From: CAZXEU01 sp965207385
GTDB taxonomy: Bacteria > Bacteroidota > Rhodothermia > Rhodothermales > Bin80
DNA: 64,000 nt
Reading direction: 5' to 3'
Assembly (NCBI GenBank): GCA_965207385.1
Contig: CBDBLZ010000019.1
Location: 72,278 to 136,277 of the forward strand
Position 1 is the first letter of the stretch. Each line of letters starts with the position of its first letter. The notes under the pieces are model-generated. The model was not told where the DNA came from, did no database searches, and was given only the letters and a program-made list of their open reading frames with translations. Positions 34,422 to 43,194 of the stretch are shown piece after piece. The position numbers and the translations under genes were made by a program.

Positions 34422-36293
34422 TCAGTCCGTGGTCTTCCTTTCCAGCACGAGTACTGCCAGGGCCGGCAGCGTCAGGGTGAGGCTGAAGTGCTGCCCGTCG
34501 TACGGCACGGGATGGCTTTCCACTTCGCCGAAATTGCCCTTTCCGCTGCCGCCGTACGGGGTGGCGTCACTGTTCAGACGTTCAATGTAGGTGCCTTCCT
34601 CGGCAACTCCGACGCGGTAATTGTCCCGCTGCACGGGCGTCATGTTGAAGACGAATGTGAGCGCGCTGCCGCCGTTGTGGCGCCTGTAGGCCAGGATTCC
34701 GTTCTCGGCGTTCTCGGTGAGCCAGGACCAGCCCTCGGCATCGTCCCGCCACAGGGCAGGGTGGCTGCGATAGAGCTGGTTCAAATCCCTGACCCATCGC
34801 TGCAGTCCGCTGTGCACCGCGCTGTCAAGCACGTCCCAATCCAGAGACACGTCGTGGTTCCACTCGCCGGGCTGCCCGAATTCGCCTCCCATGAAGAGCA
34901 ATTTCTTGCCGGGATGGCCGTACTGGTGCCCGTAGAGCAGACGAAGGTTGGCCGCCTTTTGCCAGGTGTCGCCCGGCATGCGTCCCCAAAGCGAGCCCTT
35001 GCCATGTACGACTTCGTCGTGCGACAGCGGCAGCAGATAGTTCTCCGAGAACGCGTACATGAAGGAAAATGTCAGCCGGTGCTGCTCCCACTTACGGTGA
35101 ACGGGATCCTTGCCCAGATAGAACAGCACGTCGTGCATCCAGCCCATATTCCACTTGTACAGGAAGCCCAGTCCTTCGTGGTACGTGGGCGCGGAAACTC
35201 CCCGAAAGTCCGTTGACTCTTCCGCAATGGTAAGCGCGGTAGGGAAGTGCAGGTAGATGGCCTCGTTGGTTTTCTTGAGCAGGTCTATGGCCTCCAGGTT
35301 TTCGCGGCCACCGAAAGCATTGGGCGTCCACTCGTGTCGCGAGTAGTCGCGGTACAGCATCGATGCGACGGCGTCCACCCGCAGCCCGTCGATGTGGTAC
35401 TTGTCAAGCCAGAACAGGGCGTTCGACACCAGGAAATTGCGTACACCCGGCTTGTTGTAGTCGAAGACATACGTGCCCCAGTCGGGGTGGTATCGCATCT
35501 GTGGGTCGTCATATTCATACAGCGTACTACCATCAAAAAAGACCAGACCCTGCGGATCGCTCGCAAAATGGGCGGGCACCCAGTCAACAATCACGCCTAT
35601 GCCACGCTGATGCAAAGCATTGACGAGATACATCAGATCCTGCGGGCCGCCGAAACGGTATGTGGGGGCGTAGTAGCCGAGTACCTGGTAACCCCACGAG
35701 CCGTAGTACGGATGCTCGGCCACAGGGAGCAGCTCCACATGCGTGTAGTGAAGGTCAGCGACATAATCCGCCAGCGATTCCGCCAGTTCGCGATATCCAA
35801 AGGACGAGCCGTGCGCGCGATGGCGCCAGGATCCCAGGTGCACTTCGTATACCGACAGCGGACCGTGCAGCGTGGCGGGACCCTGGCGAGTGTCCATCCA
35901 CTCGTCGTCTTGCCACCCAAAACCAAGATCGGAGATCACGGATGACAGGCCTTCCACGGTGCTGCCGTTGCCGGCGGGCGGCTCGACAGCGAAGGAATAC
36001 GGGTCCGTCTTGTTTGCCTCGTAAGCACCGCGGCGCACGTGGTACTTGTACCTCTGGCCGATCCGGGCAGGCGGCACGAAGCCTTCCCAGAGCCCGCTGC
36101 CGGCGCGGCCCAGCGGGTGGGCGGCAGGATCCCAGCCATTGAAATCACCGACAACGGAGACGCTATCGGCATTAGGTGCCCACACCGCAAACCAGCAGCC
36201 ACCCTGCAAGGCATGCGCCCCGAGCTTCTCGTAGCTCTTCTCGAAGGATCCCTGATCCCAAAAGTAGAGGTCCTGTTCCGTAAGCCAGGTCAT
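34422..36293 (-). CDS. glgB: 1,4-alpha-glucan branching enzyme
   Basis: 623 residues from the ATG at 36293, which overlaps the mak stop by 4 bases. A CBM48 domain at about 35-115 (GCWFAVWAPNADSVSVVGDFNGWD) precedes the GH13 barrel. Catalytic motifs are DGLRVDAVASMLYRDY (nucleophile aspartate), ALTIAEEST (acid/base glutamate) and PLSHDEVVHGKGS (third carboxylate). A C-terminal beta domain (GGSALTFVFNMTPV) closes the protein. The enzyme makes alpha-1,6 branches in glycogen-like glucan. Overlap with glgE and mak shows that it works with the maltose-1-phosphate route of glucan synthesis. Confidence 0.95.
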   Translation of the reverse strand: MTWLTEQDLYFWDQGSFEKSYEKLGAHALQGGCWFAVWAPNADSVSVVGDFNGWDPAAHPLGRAGSGLWEGFVPPARIGQRYKYHVRRGAYEANKTDPYSFAVEPPAGNGSTVEGLSSVISDLGFGWQDDEWMDTRQGPATLHGPLSVYEVHLGSWRHRAHGSSFGYRELAESLADYVADLHYTHVELLPVAEHPYYGSWGYQVLGYYAPTYRFGGPQDLMYLVNALHQRGIGVIVDWVPAHFASDPQGLVFFDGSTLYEYDDPQMRYHPDWGTYVFDYNKPGVRNFLVSNALFWLDKYHIDGLRVDAVASMLYRDYSRHEWTPNAFGGRENLEAIDLLKKTNEAIYLHFPTALTIAEESTDFRGVSAPTYHEGLGFLYKWNMGWMHDVLFYLGKDPVHRKWEQHRLTFSFMYAFSENYLLPLSHDEVVHGKGSLWGRMPGDTWQKAANLRLLYGHQYGHPGKKLLFMGGEFGQPGEWNHDVSLDWDVLDSAVHSGLQRWVRDLNQLYRSHPALWRDDAEGWSWLTENAENGILAYRRHNGGSALTFVFNMTPVQRDNYRVGVAEEGTYIERLNSDATPYGGSGKGNFGEVESHPVPYDGQHFSLTLTLPALAVLVLERKTTD

Positions 36294-37702
36294 GTTGAAT
36301 GGTCGGCGATGAATGAAGACGGACCGCGTCCGAGAAGCCGCGCCAGTCCGCGCTGCGGCAGATGTGCCCAACCAGGCCGGTGGCCGCGCTCGTAGCGCAG
36401 CTCATGGAGCGCACGCTGAAGCATGAGAATCCAGAGGAGCGGCCGCCACTCAGAGTGCCTAAGGCCGCCGGCTTCCCGGTAACCTGCCAGGCAAGCCTCC
36501 TGGCAGCGGTCAGAAAGACGGAGGGCCCGGTGCGCCCGGTCGTCAGGCGCGGGGCCGCAGGCCGCCAGTGCAGCATACTCCAGCGAGCGCAGCAGCCCGG
36601 CCAGGTCCCGCAGCGGAGGATGCCTGAGCGCTGTGTCGCCTGGACGGCGCACGGGCTCCCCCTCAAAATCAATTAGGCATACGTCGCCGCGTGAAAGGAG
36701 GACCTGGCCCAGGTGCAAGTCCCCGTGCACGCGAATCCGCAGGCCGCCTGCCGGCAGGCTCAGGGCGTGAAGGGACGCCAGGCCGCTCTCCCACATGCCA
36801 CCGTCAGCGAGCGTTTCCGGGGTCTGGTGCTCGCGCGCCAAAGCAAGGTCCGAGGCCACCTCTTGCACCAGCTGCGCCGCATCGGCCTCCGTGAACGGCA
36901 CAGGCGCCATCCGGGGGCCGGATGCCTCTGCCATGATGCGGTGGAACTCTGCCAGCCGGCGCCCGATGCTGCGCGCCAGTTCCGGCATCGGCGTCGCCGC
37001 CGGCCTAGAGTCGGGCTTGCCCGACGGCGGCTCTTGGAGAAACTGCCGAACCGTGCGCACGGCAAGCGACCATGCATCCTCACTGTCCGGCAGTATGCGG
37101 GTGGCGGCAGCAAGCGCCTGCGTGCCGAAGCAGATCACTCCCATGAGTCTCGGCGCATGCCCGTAGCCGGCCGAATTCAGATAGCGGAGCATCTCCGTCT
37201 CTGCAGCGGGCCCGGAGTCGAGGTTGCGGTAGAGCTTCACGCAGCATCGCTCGTCCACGAAAGCCACGGTATTGCTCTGCTCTCCTGTATACACCTGCAC
37301 GGAGCGCGCCGGCAGAGCGCTGGGCAATGCGCCCTGACGCCGGCCGAATCGAACGAGCGCGCGCCAGAATTCCGGATCAGCGGAAGCGTCCCGGAGGCTG
37401 CGCGTCCCGACCGGCGTGTCAAGCGAGGCAAGACCCTCAGCATCCGGATCGGCCTCGACCACGGGCACCTGGCATCGCCGCCGCATGCCGGCAACGTCCA
37501 CGTCCAGTACCAGGATGCGGGGCACCTGGGGCCCGTCCGCGAGGCGAATGCACGCCTGAATTGCAATGTCCCGTATGGTGCTGTCCTTGAAGCCGAACCA
37601 CCTCTGGCTCGCCAAAAAGGCGGCCAGGCCGGCGCCGGGTCGCACCCGGGTCGCCTCGGTCCGCCGTGGCGCAATGCTTTGCGCGAGGGCTCCCTCAGAC
37701 AT
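36290..37702 (-). CDS. mak: Maltokinase-like phosphotransferase
   Basis: 470 residues from the ATG at 37702, overlapping the glgE stop by 8 bases. The aminoglycoside-phosphotransferase-like fold is visible: an N-terminal cap (SQRWFGFKDSTIRDIAI), VQVYTGEQSNTVAFVDERCCVKLYR for ATP binding, the catalytic loop RVHGDLHLGQVL and the metal-binding LIDFEGEP. In the GlgE pathway this enzyme phosphorylates maltose with ATP to give maltose-1-phosphate, which GlgE then polymerises. The partner trehalose synthase (TreS), often fused or adjacent, is absent from this window. Confidence 0.88.
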   Translation of the reverse strand: MSEGALAQSIAPRRTEATRVRPGAGLAAFLASQRWFGFKDSTIRDIAIQACIRLADGPQVPRILVLDVDVAGMRRRCQVPVVEADPDAEGLASLDTPVGTRSLRDASADPEFWRALVRFGRRQGALPSALPARSVQVYTGEQSNTVAFVDERCCVKLYRNLDSGPAAETEMLRYLNSAGYGHAPRLMGVICFGTQALAAATRILPDSEDAWSLAVRTVRQFLQEPPSGKPDSRPAATPMPELARSIGRRLAEFHRIMAEASGPRMAPVPFTEADAAQLVQEVASDLALAREHQTPETLADGGMWESGLASLHALSLPAGGLRIRVHGDLHLGQVLLSRGDVCLIDFEGEPVRRPGDTALRHPPLRDLAGLLRSLEYAALAACGPAPDDRAHRALRLSDRCQEACLAGYREAGGLRHSEWRPLLWILMLQRALHELRYERGHRPGWAHLPQRGLARLLGRGPSSFIADHST

Positions 37703-39656
37703 AGTAGCCGAAGTCCGCTTCAGTTCGCACGCGGCGCAGCACGCGGTATACACGCAACGGCATCACGCCCGGGTCCAGACGCACGAAGTGGCTGGAGCCG
37801 TGCAGCAGGAAGCGTTCGCCACCCACCTGGTCGTGCAATTGATGCTGCGTCCCCAATCCGGCAGAGGCAAGATCGACGGTGCCTTCCTGTACCTGAAAGG
37901 GGTCGAGGCTTACAACGCACACCACCATGTTGTCGCCGCTCTCCTTGCTGTAGGCAATTATCTGCGGGTTGTCGACAGGCAGAAAGCGCAAGGACCTCAG
38001 TGACTGAAGGGCGGCATTTTCCTTGCGGATGCGATTGATGCGCCGAAAGAACGGCTGCAGCGAGGAAGCGTCGTTCCAGTTCCAGGTTCGGATTTCATAT
38101 TTCTCGTTGTCGCAATACTCCTCCCTAATCGGATGCTGCAGGTTGCGGACATGCTCGAAGGGCGGGCCGTACACGCCATATACCGACGAAAGCGTGGCGG
38201 CCAGCGTGAAACGGATCTGATGGGCAGCGCGCCCTCCCTGGGCGAGATAGTCGTGGAGGATGTCCGGCGTATTTGGCCAGAAATTGGGCCTGAAGTACTC
38301 GGCCACCTCCGACTGGGTGAGCTCGGTCAAGTAGGTCTCCAGTTCCTCCTTGGTGTTGCGCCACGTGAAGTAGGTATACGAGTTGTTGAAGCCCACCTTT
38401 GCCAGCGAGTACATGGTCTTGGGCCGGCTGAACGCCTCGGCCAGAAAAATCAGGTCCTTGTGCTCGTGCTTCAGTTCTCCAAGACACCACTGCCAGAAAG
38501 GGAGCGGCTTCGTGTGCGGATTGTCCACCCTGAAAATGCGGATTCCCCTCTCGATCCAGAATGCAAATACGTCCCTTAGTTCGCTCCAGAGGGCGGTATG
38601 GTCGGAGCAGGCGAAGTCGAACGGATAGACATCCTGATACTTCTTCGGCGGATTCTCGGCGTAGCGAATCGAGCCGTCAGCACGCTTGTTGAACCACTCC
38701 GGGTGATTGTGGACGTAGGGGTGATCCGGAGAACACTGGAAAGCGATGTCGATGGCTACCTGGAGGCCCACCTCCGTGGCCCGGGCCACAAACCGGTCGA
38801 ATGCGTCCAGGCCTCCGAGATCCGGATGAACACTCTTGTGCCCGCCGTCAGAGCTGCCTATGGCCCATGGACTGCCGGGATCGCCCGGCTCAGCCTCGGG
38901 GCTGTTGTCCTTGCCCTTGCGGAATGTGGAGCCGATCGGGTGCACGGGGGGAAGGTATACGACATCGAATCCCATGGACCGGATGCCCTCCAGGCGCTCT
39001 GCCGCCGTATCCAGCGTGCCGGGGCCGTCCGCGTCGGTTCCGGTAGAGCGGGGAAAGAACTCGTACCAGGCGGCAAAGCTGGCCAGTGGCGTATCCACTT
39101 CCAGTGCCAGCGAAGGGCTCAACGCGGCGCCCATGCCGGGATCGCTCCTTCGGTAGACTTCGGCAAGGCTGCTGTCCAGTGCCGCATCCACCGCACCCTT
39201 TTCGAGCGAGGCAGCGCGGGCAAGAAGTTTGCGCTTGTCTCCCTTTCCCGCGTACTCGGCGATCTCTTTGAGCAGGCTGGCGCCGGATAGCAGTTCCACG
39301 CGCAGCTCGCTCTCGCCCGCCTCCCCCTTTACCCTGCGTCCGAACTCTTCCTGCCACGTGGCAAAGCGGTCCACCCAGGCACGAATCCGGTAGGTGTATT
39401 TTCCCAGTTTCCGAGCCGTGAAACTGCCCGTGTACTCGTCATTGTGCCGCAGATGCAGGCGGAGGATCTCCGCTTCACCGTCCTCGTGCTCGACGTGAAG
39501 CTCTACGGCCAGCGTTTCGTGCCCGTCGGCAATGACGCCGGCCACGACGTCGACGGATTCCCCGGCGGATCGCCGGATCGGCCAGCGACCCCCATCCACA
39601 TTCGGTTCGACCGATGTTATGACTACGCGAGACCAGTCCAATTCTCCGGATTCCAT
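37695..39656 (-). CDS. glgE: Alpha-1,4-glucan:maltose-1-phosphate maltosyltransferase
   Basis: 653 residues from the ATG at 39656 (an in-frame TTG lies at 39668). GH13_3 enzyme that transfers maltosyl units from maltose-1-phosphate to growing alpha-1,4-glucan. Diagnostic segments are an N-terminal beta domain, VVYLPPVHPIGSTFRKGKDN, HNHPEWF, YAENPPKKYQDVYP, the nucleophile in IRIFRVDNPHTKP, the acid/base in IFLAEAFSRPK, and FWPNTPDILHDYL. This is the first gene of an overlapping glgE-mak-glgB operon, and it shares a 110-base divergent region with glgX. Confidence 0.95.
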   Translation of the reverse strand: MESGELDWSRVVITSVEPNVDGGRWPIRRSAGESVDVVAGVIADGHETLAVELHVEHEDGEAEILRLHLRHNDEYTGSFTARKLGKYTYRIRAWVDRFATWQEEFGRRVKGEAGESELRVELLSGASLLKEIAEYAGKGDKRKLLARAASLEKGAVDAALDSSLAEVYRRSDPGMGAALSPSLALEVDTPLASFAAWYEFFPRSTGTDADGPGTLDTAAERLEGIRSMGFDVVYLPPVHPIGSTFRKGKDNSPEAEPGDPGSPWAIGSSDGGHKSVHPDLGGLDAFDRFVARATEVGLQVAIDIAFQCSPDHPYVHNHPEWFNKRADGSIRYAENPPKKYQDVYPFDFACSDHTALWSELRDVFAFWIERGIRIFRVDNPHTKPLPFWQWCLGELKHEHKDLIFLAEAFSRPKTMYSLAKVGFNNSYTYFTWRNTKEELETYLTELTQSEVAEYFRPNFWPNTPDILHDYLAQGGRAAHQIRFTLAATLSSVYGVYGPPFEHVRNLQHPIREEYCDNEKYEIRTWNWNDASSLQPFFRRINRIRKENAALQSLRSLRFLPVDNPQIIAYSKESGDNMVVCVVSLDPFQVQEGTVDLASAGLGTQHQLHDQVGGERFLLHGSSHFVRLDPGVMPLRVYRVLRRVRTEADFGYYV

Positions 39657-39673
39657 ACTCGGAGGCAATTGCT

Positions 39674-39681
39674 TATACTTG
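39674..39681 (+). promoter_or_regulatory. Possible -7 element for glgX
   Basis: TATACTTG differs from the TAnnTTTG -7 consensus at one base and sits about 90 bases before the glgX ATG, in the short glgE-glgX divergent region. A good TTG partner at the usual distance is not evident, so this is weak. Confidence 0.2.
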
Positions 39682-39766
39682 GGGCCACCAAAATGTCATG
39701 GTGTGGGCCCTTGCGGGGCAAAGCGCCAGGCTATTCGGGCTACACAAGGGAGGCCGTCCGCACGGT

Positions 39767-41854
39767 ATGAGAAAGCGCAGGGAAAGGTACGGCACCGGTC
39801 CACGGGCAACCGTGAAATCCGGGCGTAGTCAACGCGGCGCACCCGCCCCGCTCGGTGCCACATGGGACGGGCACGGCGTCAATTTTGCTCTTTACGGTCC
39901 CCATGCCATGGCGGTAGAGCTGGTACTCGTTGCCGGTCCGGAGCAGCGTTCGCTCAAGTTGCCTGGTCGAACCGGACCGATCTGGCACGGGTACCTGCCG
40001 CATCTGGGGCCGGGACAACTCTACGGATATCGCGTCCACGGTCCGTATGAACCCGCTGCGGGCCACCGGTTCAATCCAAACAAGGTGCTGCTGGATCCAT
40101 ATGCCCGGGCGGTGGGAAGACCTCTGTCCTGGGACGACTGCCTGTTCGGATACGAACGCGGGCACCCGGACCATGACCTGTCCTTCTGTTCACAGGACAG
40201 CGCCGCTCACGCGCCGCTGGGTGCCGTAGTGCCGCCCGGTCTGCCCGAGTCCGCGTGGCTGGACACACCATGGGAGGATACGATCATTTACGAAACGCAT
40301 GTCAAGGGGATAAGCCAGCTCCACCCCGGCGTGCCGGAAGCCCTGCGAGGTACCTACGCCGGCCTGGCATCGGACGCTGTCATTGAACACCTTCTTCGTC
40401 TTGGAATCACGGCCGTGGAACTGCTGCCCGTCCACGCGGCAGTGCAGGATTACTCGCTATACAGGGCTGGTCTGGAACAATACTGGGGCTACAATACGCT
40501 TAGCTACTTCGCGCCGGAGCCGCGCTTTGCAGCCGCCGGGCCGGGCGGCGCGGTCGAGGAGTTTCGGGGCATGGTGGATCGTCTGCATGCGGCCGGCATC
40601 GAAGTGCTGCTCGATGTGGTGTTCAACCACACCGGAGAAGGGGACCAAATGGGTCCCACGCTGTCCATGCGTGGCATTGACAACAGGGCCTACTACAGAC
40701 TGCGTCCGGACAATCAGCGATTCCTGATAGACTATACGGGCTGCGGCAATACGCTTGATACGCAGAACCCGTTTGTGCTGCAGCTCATCACGGACAGCCT
40801 GCGGTACTGGGCTCAGCACATGCATGTTGACGGCTTCCGGGTCGACCTTGCCGCTGCACTCGCCCGGTCCAAGTACGACGTGGACATGAACGCCGGCCTT
40901 TTTCAGGCCATACAGCAGGATCCCGTACTATCGCGCAGGAAATTCATTGCGGAGCCGTGGGACCTGGGCCCTGGCGGGTACCGTCTGGGGCAGTTTCCCT
41001 GGCACTGGGCCGAGTGGAATGGCAAGTATCGGGACGGGGTGCGCCGATTCTGGCGCGGGGATGCGGGCATGGCCGGCGAGCTTGCAACGCGTATGGCGGG
41101 CTCCAGCGACATTTTCGCCGCCTCGGGCCGCCATCCCACCGCATCGGTCAACTTCGTTACATCCCACGACGACTTTACCCTGGTGGATCTTGTCAGCTAC
41201 GTGACAAAGCGCAACAGCGCCAACCTTGAGGGTGGAAGGGACGGCACGAGCTATTCCTACAGCTCCAACTGCGGCGAGGAGGGCCCGTCGCGGTCGGAAC
41301 CGGTACTCGCCTGCCGTGAGACGCGCAGGCGAAGTCTGCTGACTACGCTTCTTGTTTCGCAGGGAGTTCCCATGCTCCTCGGCGGCGATGAGCTGTCCCG
41401 CACGCAGTCCGGCAACAACAATGCCTATTGCCAGGACAATGAAACGAGCTGGTACCACTGGGGCCTGGACGAGCACCAGAAGCACTTCCTGGCCTTCGTG
41501 CAGCGGCTGATTCGCCTTCGCAAGTCCAGGCCAGGCCTGCGGCGGAAAACCTACCTGACGGGTGCAGAGGGAGCCGGCGGGGCACGGGACGCCGTATGGC
41601 TCTCGCCTGATGCCACGGAAATGCATCGCGGCGACTGGGCAAGTGCGAAGGCCTTCTGCCTTATGCTGTCGACGGAGGAGGACCGGCTGCTCTTGCTCTG
41701 CAATGCAACCGATAGCCCCGTCCAGTTTCGGCTGCCGGAGTCCGCCGGCTGGAAGGACGAGCTGTCCGGGGACGAACGGACGTTTGCGGCCCACTATTCG
41801 CTGCCTGCCGGGGCCATGGCCGTGCTTTCGGCGGTCCCGCCTTCAGACGGTTAG
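39767..41854 (+). CDS. glgX: Glycogen debranching enzyme (isoamylase type)
   Basis: 695 residues from the ATG at 39767 (MRKRRERYGTG); the frame is open 23 codons further but that part does not resemble the family. An N-terminal CBM48/isoamylase domain (PLGATWDGHGVNFALYGPHA) precedes the GH13 barrel with IIYETHVKGIS, EVLLDVVFNHTGEG, nucleophile in HVDGFRVDLAAAL, acid/base in FIAEPWDLGPGGY, and FVTSHDDFTLVDLVSY. It hydrolyses alpha-1,6 branches. Divergent from glgE, it could supply linear oligomaltosides to MalQ. Confidence 0.95.
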   Translation: MRKRRERYGTGPRATVKSGRSQRGAPAPLGATWDGHGVNFALYGPHAMAVELVLVAGPEQRSLKLPGRTGPIWHGYLPHLGPGQLYGYRVHGPYEPAAGHRFNPNKVLLDPYARAVGRPLSWDDCLFGYERGHPDHDLSFCSQDSAAHAPLGAVVPPGLPESAWLDTPWEDTIIYETHVKGISQLHPGVPEALRGTYAGLASDAVIEHLLRLGITAVELLPVHAAVQDYSLYRAGLEQYWGYNTLSYFAPEPRFAAAGPGGAVEEFRGMVDRLHAAGIEVLLDVVFNHTGEGDQMGPTLSMRGIDNRAYYRLRPDNQRFLIDYTGCGNTLDTQNPFVLQLITDSLRYWAQHMHVDGFRVDLAAALARSKYDVDMNAGLFQAIQQDPVLSRRKFIAEPWDLGPGGYRLGQFPWHWAEWNGKYRDGVRRFWRGDAGMAGELATRMAGSSDIFAASGRHPTASVNFVTSHDDFTLVDLVSYVTKRNSANLEGGRDGTSYSYSSNCGEEGPSRSEPVLACRETRRRSLLTTLLVSQGVPMLLGGDELSRTQSGNNNAYCQDNETSWYHWGLDEHQKHFLAFVQRLIRLRKSRPGLRRKTYLTGAEGAGGARDAVWLSPDATEMHRGDWASAKAFCLMLSTEEDRLLLLCNATDSPVQFRLPESAGWKDELSGDERTFAAHYSLPAGAMAVLSAVPPSDG

Positions 41855-42021
41855 CTCGGAGCCAAGGTTACCCTGGCTGTGATTCGTGTTCGTTGGCTGG
41901 TGCCTTTCGGATGCGTGACTTATTCTTGTATATGGCCAGATTGTAGCTGCCCCATAGATACTTCAGGCGCGGGAATGCTGTCTGGATCCCGGCCTGCCTG
42001 TTCCCCCATACACTTCGATTC

Positions 42022-43194
42022 TTGCGCTCTCTGCTGCCGTCTCTGCACCGTGCTGCCTGGGCTGCGGCAATCGGAGGCGTCTTGTGCAGCATGGCCCCGC
42101 CTGCGCATCTGGCGCCTGACGCAGTAGCCAACTGCGTACCCGGCTCTCGGCCGGATCCCGAAGGCAAGGAATTGTACATGCAGGCTTGTGCGGCGTGTCA
42201 CGGCGCCGACGGCAAGGGCAGCCCGCAGGTGCTGCTGGGCTTTGAAACTGCTCCGCCGGATTTCACGGACTGCAATTTTGCCACAAGGGAGCCCGACGCA
42301 GACTGGCTCGCCGTGGCACACCAAGGCGGTCCGGTGCGCGGATTTGCGCCGGAAATGCCGGCATTCGGCGATGCCCTGACGGAAGAGCAGTTGCTTTCCA
42401 TCCTGGGATTTATCCGCACGCTCTGCGGCGACGATACCTGGCCCAGGGGAGAGCTGAACTTTCCCAGGGCCATCGTGACCGAGAAGGCCTATCCCGAGGA
42501 CGAATGGGTCTACACGGTGGAAGCCGATCTGGGAAGAGATCCGGGGCGCATCCATGAACTCACTTACGAAAAGCGCTTCGGCGCCCGGAGCCAGCTCGAG
42601 TTGGTAGTGCCCGTCGGCTTTGGTGAAGGCATAGTCGGCAGCGGTGGAGTGCTCGGAGACGTGGCGCTGGGCTGGAAGCGCGTCATGGCGCATAGCATGG
42701 CCCGTGGAAGCATAATATCTGTGGGCGGCGAATTGCTGCTGCCGACGGGAAACCCGGCGCCGGAGAACGGTGTCACGCAAGCTCAGGGCCTCCGGGGCCT
42801 GGGCACGGGCAAGACCATGATCGAGCCGTACGTGTCGTTTGGTCAGGCGCTGCCTGCCGATGCGTTCCTGCAACTCCTGGGTGGTGCCAAGGTGGCGGTG
42901 GACGGATCGACGGCCGACAACAGGTTGCTGCTGCGCGGCGTGCTCGGCAAGACCGCTATCCAGGGGCGCTGGGGGCGTGCATGGACGCCCATGCTGGAGG
43001 TCCTGGGTTCGCACTCCGAAGAGGGCGTGCAGATTGACTTCCTGCCGCAGGCCCAGATTGCGCTCAACCGTCGGCAGCACGTATTGCTGAATGTGGGCGC
43101 GCGCCTGCCGTCGACGGGCTCGGACGCATCTGCCGCGCTTGTCGTCTATGTGCTGTGGGAGTGGTTCGACGGCGGATTCCTGGAGGGATGGTGA
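42022..43194 (+). CDS. Cytochrome c fused to an outer-membrane barrel-like domain
   Basis: 390 residues from a TTG start at 42022, the only plausible initiator before the signal peptide (LHRAAWAAAIGGVLCSMAPPA). A mono-haem cytochrome c domain covers about 45-140, with the haem site CAACH at 56-60 and a likely axial methionine in PEMPAFG at 112. About 240 residues of alternating hydrophobic strands follow (RIHELTYEKRFGARSQLELVVPVGF, GDVALGWKRVMAH, IISVGGELLLPTG, HVLLNVGARLP), which look like a transporter-type outer-membrane barrel. A cytochrome c joined to a barrel suggests electron handling at the outer membrane. It overlaps the following pentahaem gene, so the two proteins probably act together. 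Confidence 0.7.
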   Translation: MRSLLPSLHRAAWAAAIGGVLCSMAPPAHLAPDAVANCVPGSRPDPEGKELYMQACAACHGADGKGSPQVLLGFETAPPDFTDCNFATREPDADWLAVAHQGGPVRGFAPEMPAFGDALTEEQLLSILGFIRTLCGDDTWPRGELNFPRAIVTEKAYPEDEWVYTVEADLGRDPGRIHELTYEKRFGARSQLELVVPVGFGEGIVGSGGVLGDVALGWKRVMAHSMARGSIISVGGELLLPTGNPAPENGVTQAQGLRGLGTGKTMIEPYVSFGQALPADAFLQLLGGAKVAVDGSTADNRLLLRGVLGKTAIQGRWGRAWTPMLEVLGSHSEEGVQIDFLPQAQIALNRRQHVLLNVGARLPSTGSDASAALVVYVLWEWFDGGFLEGW

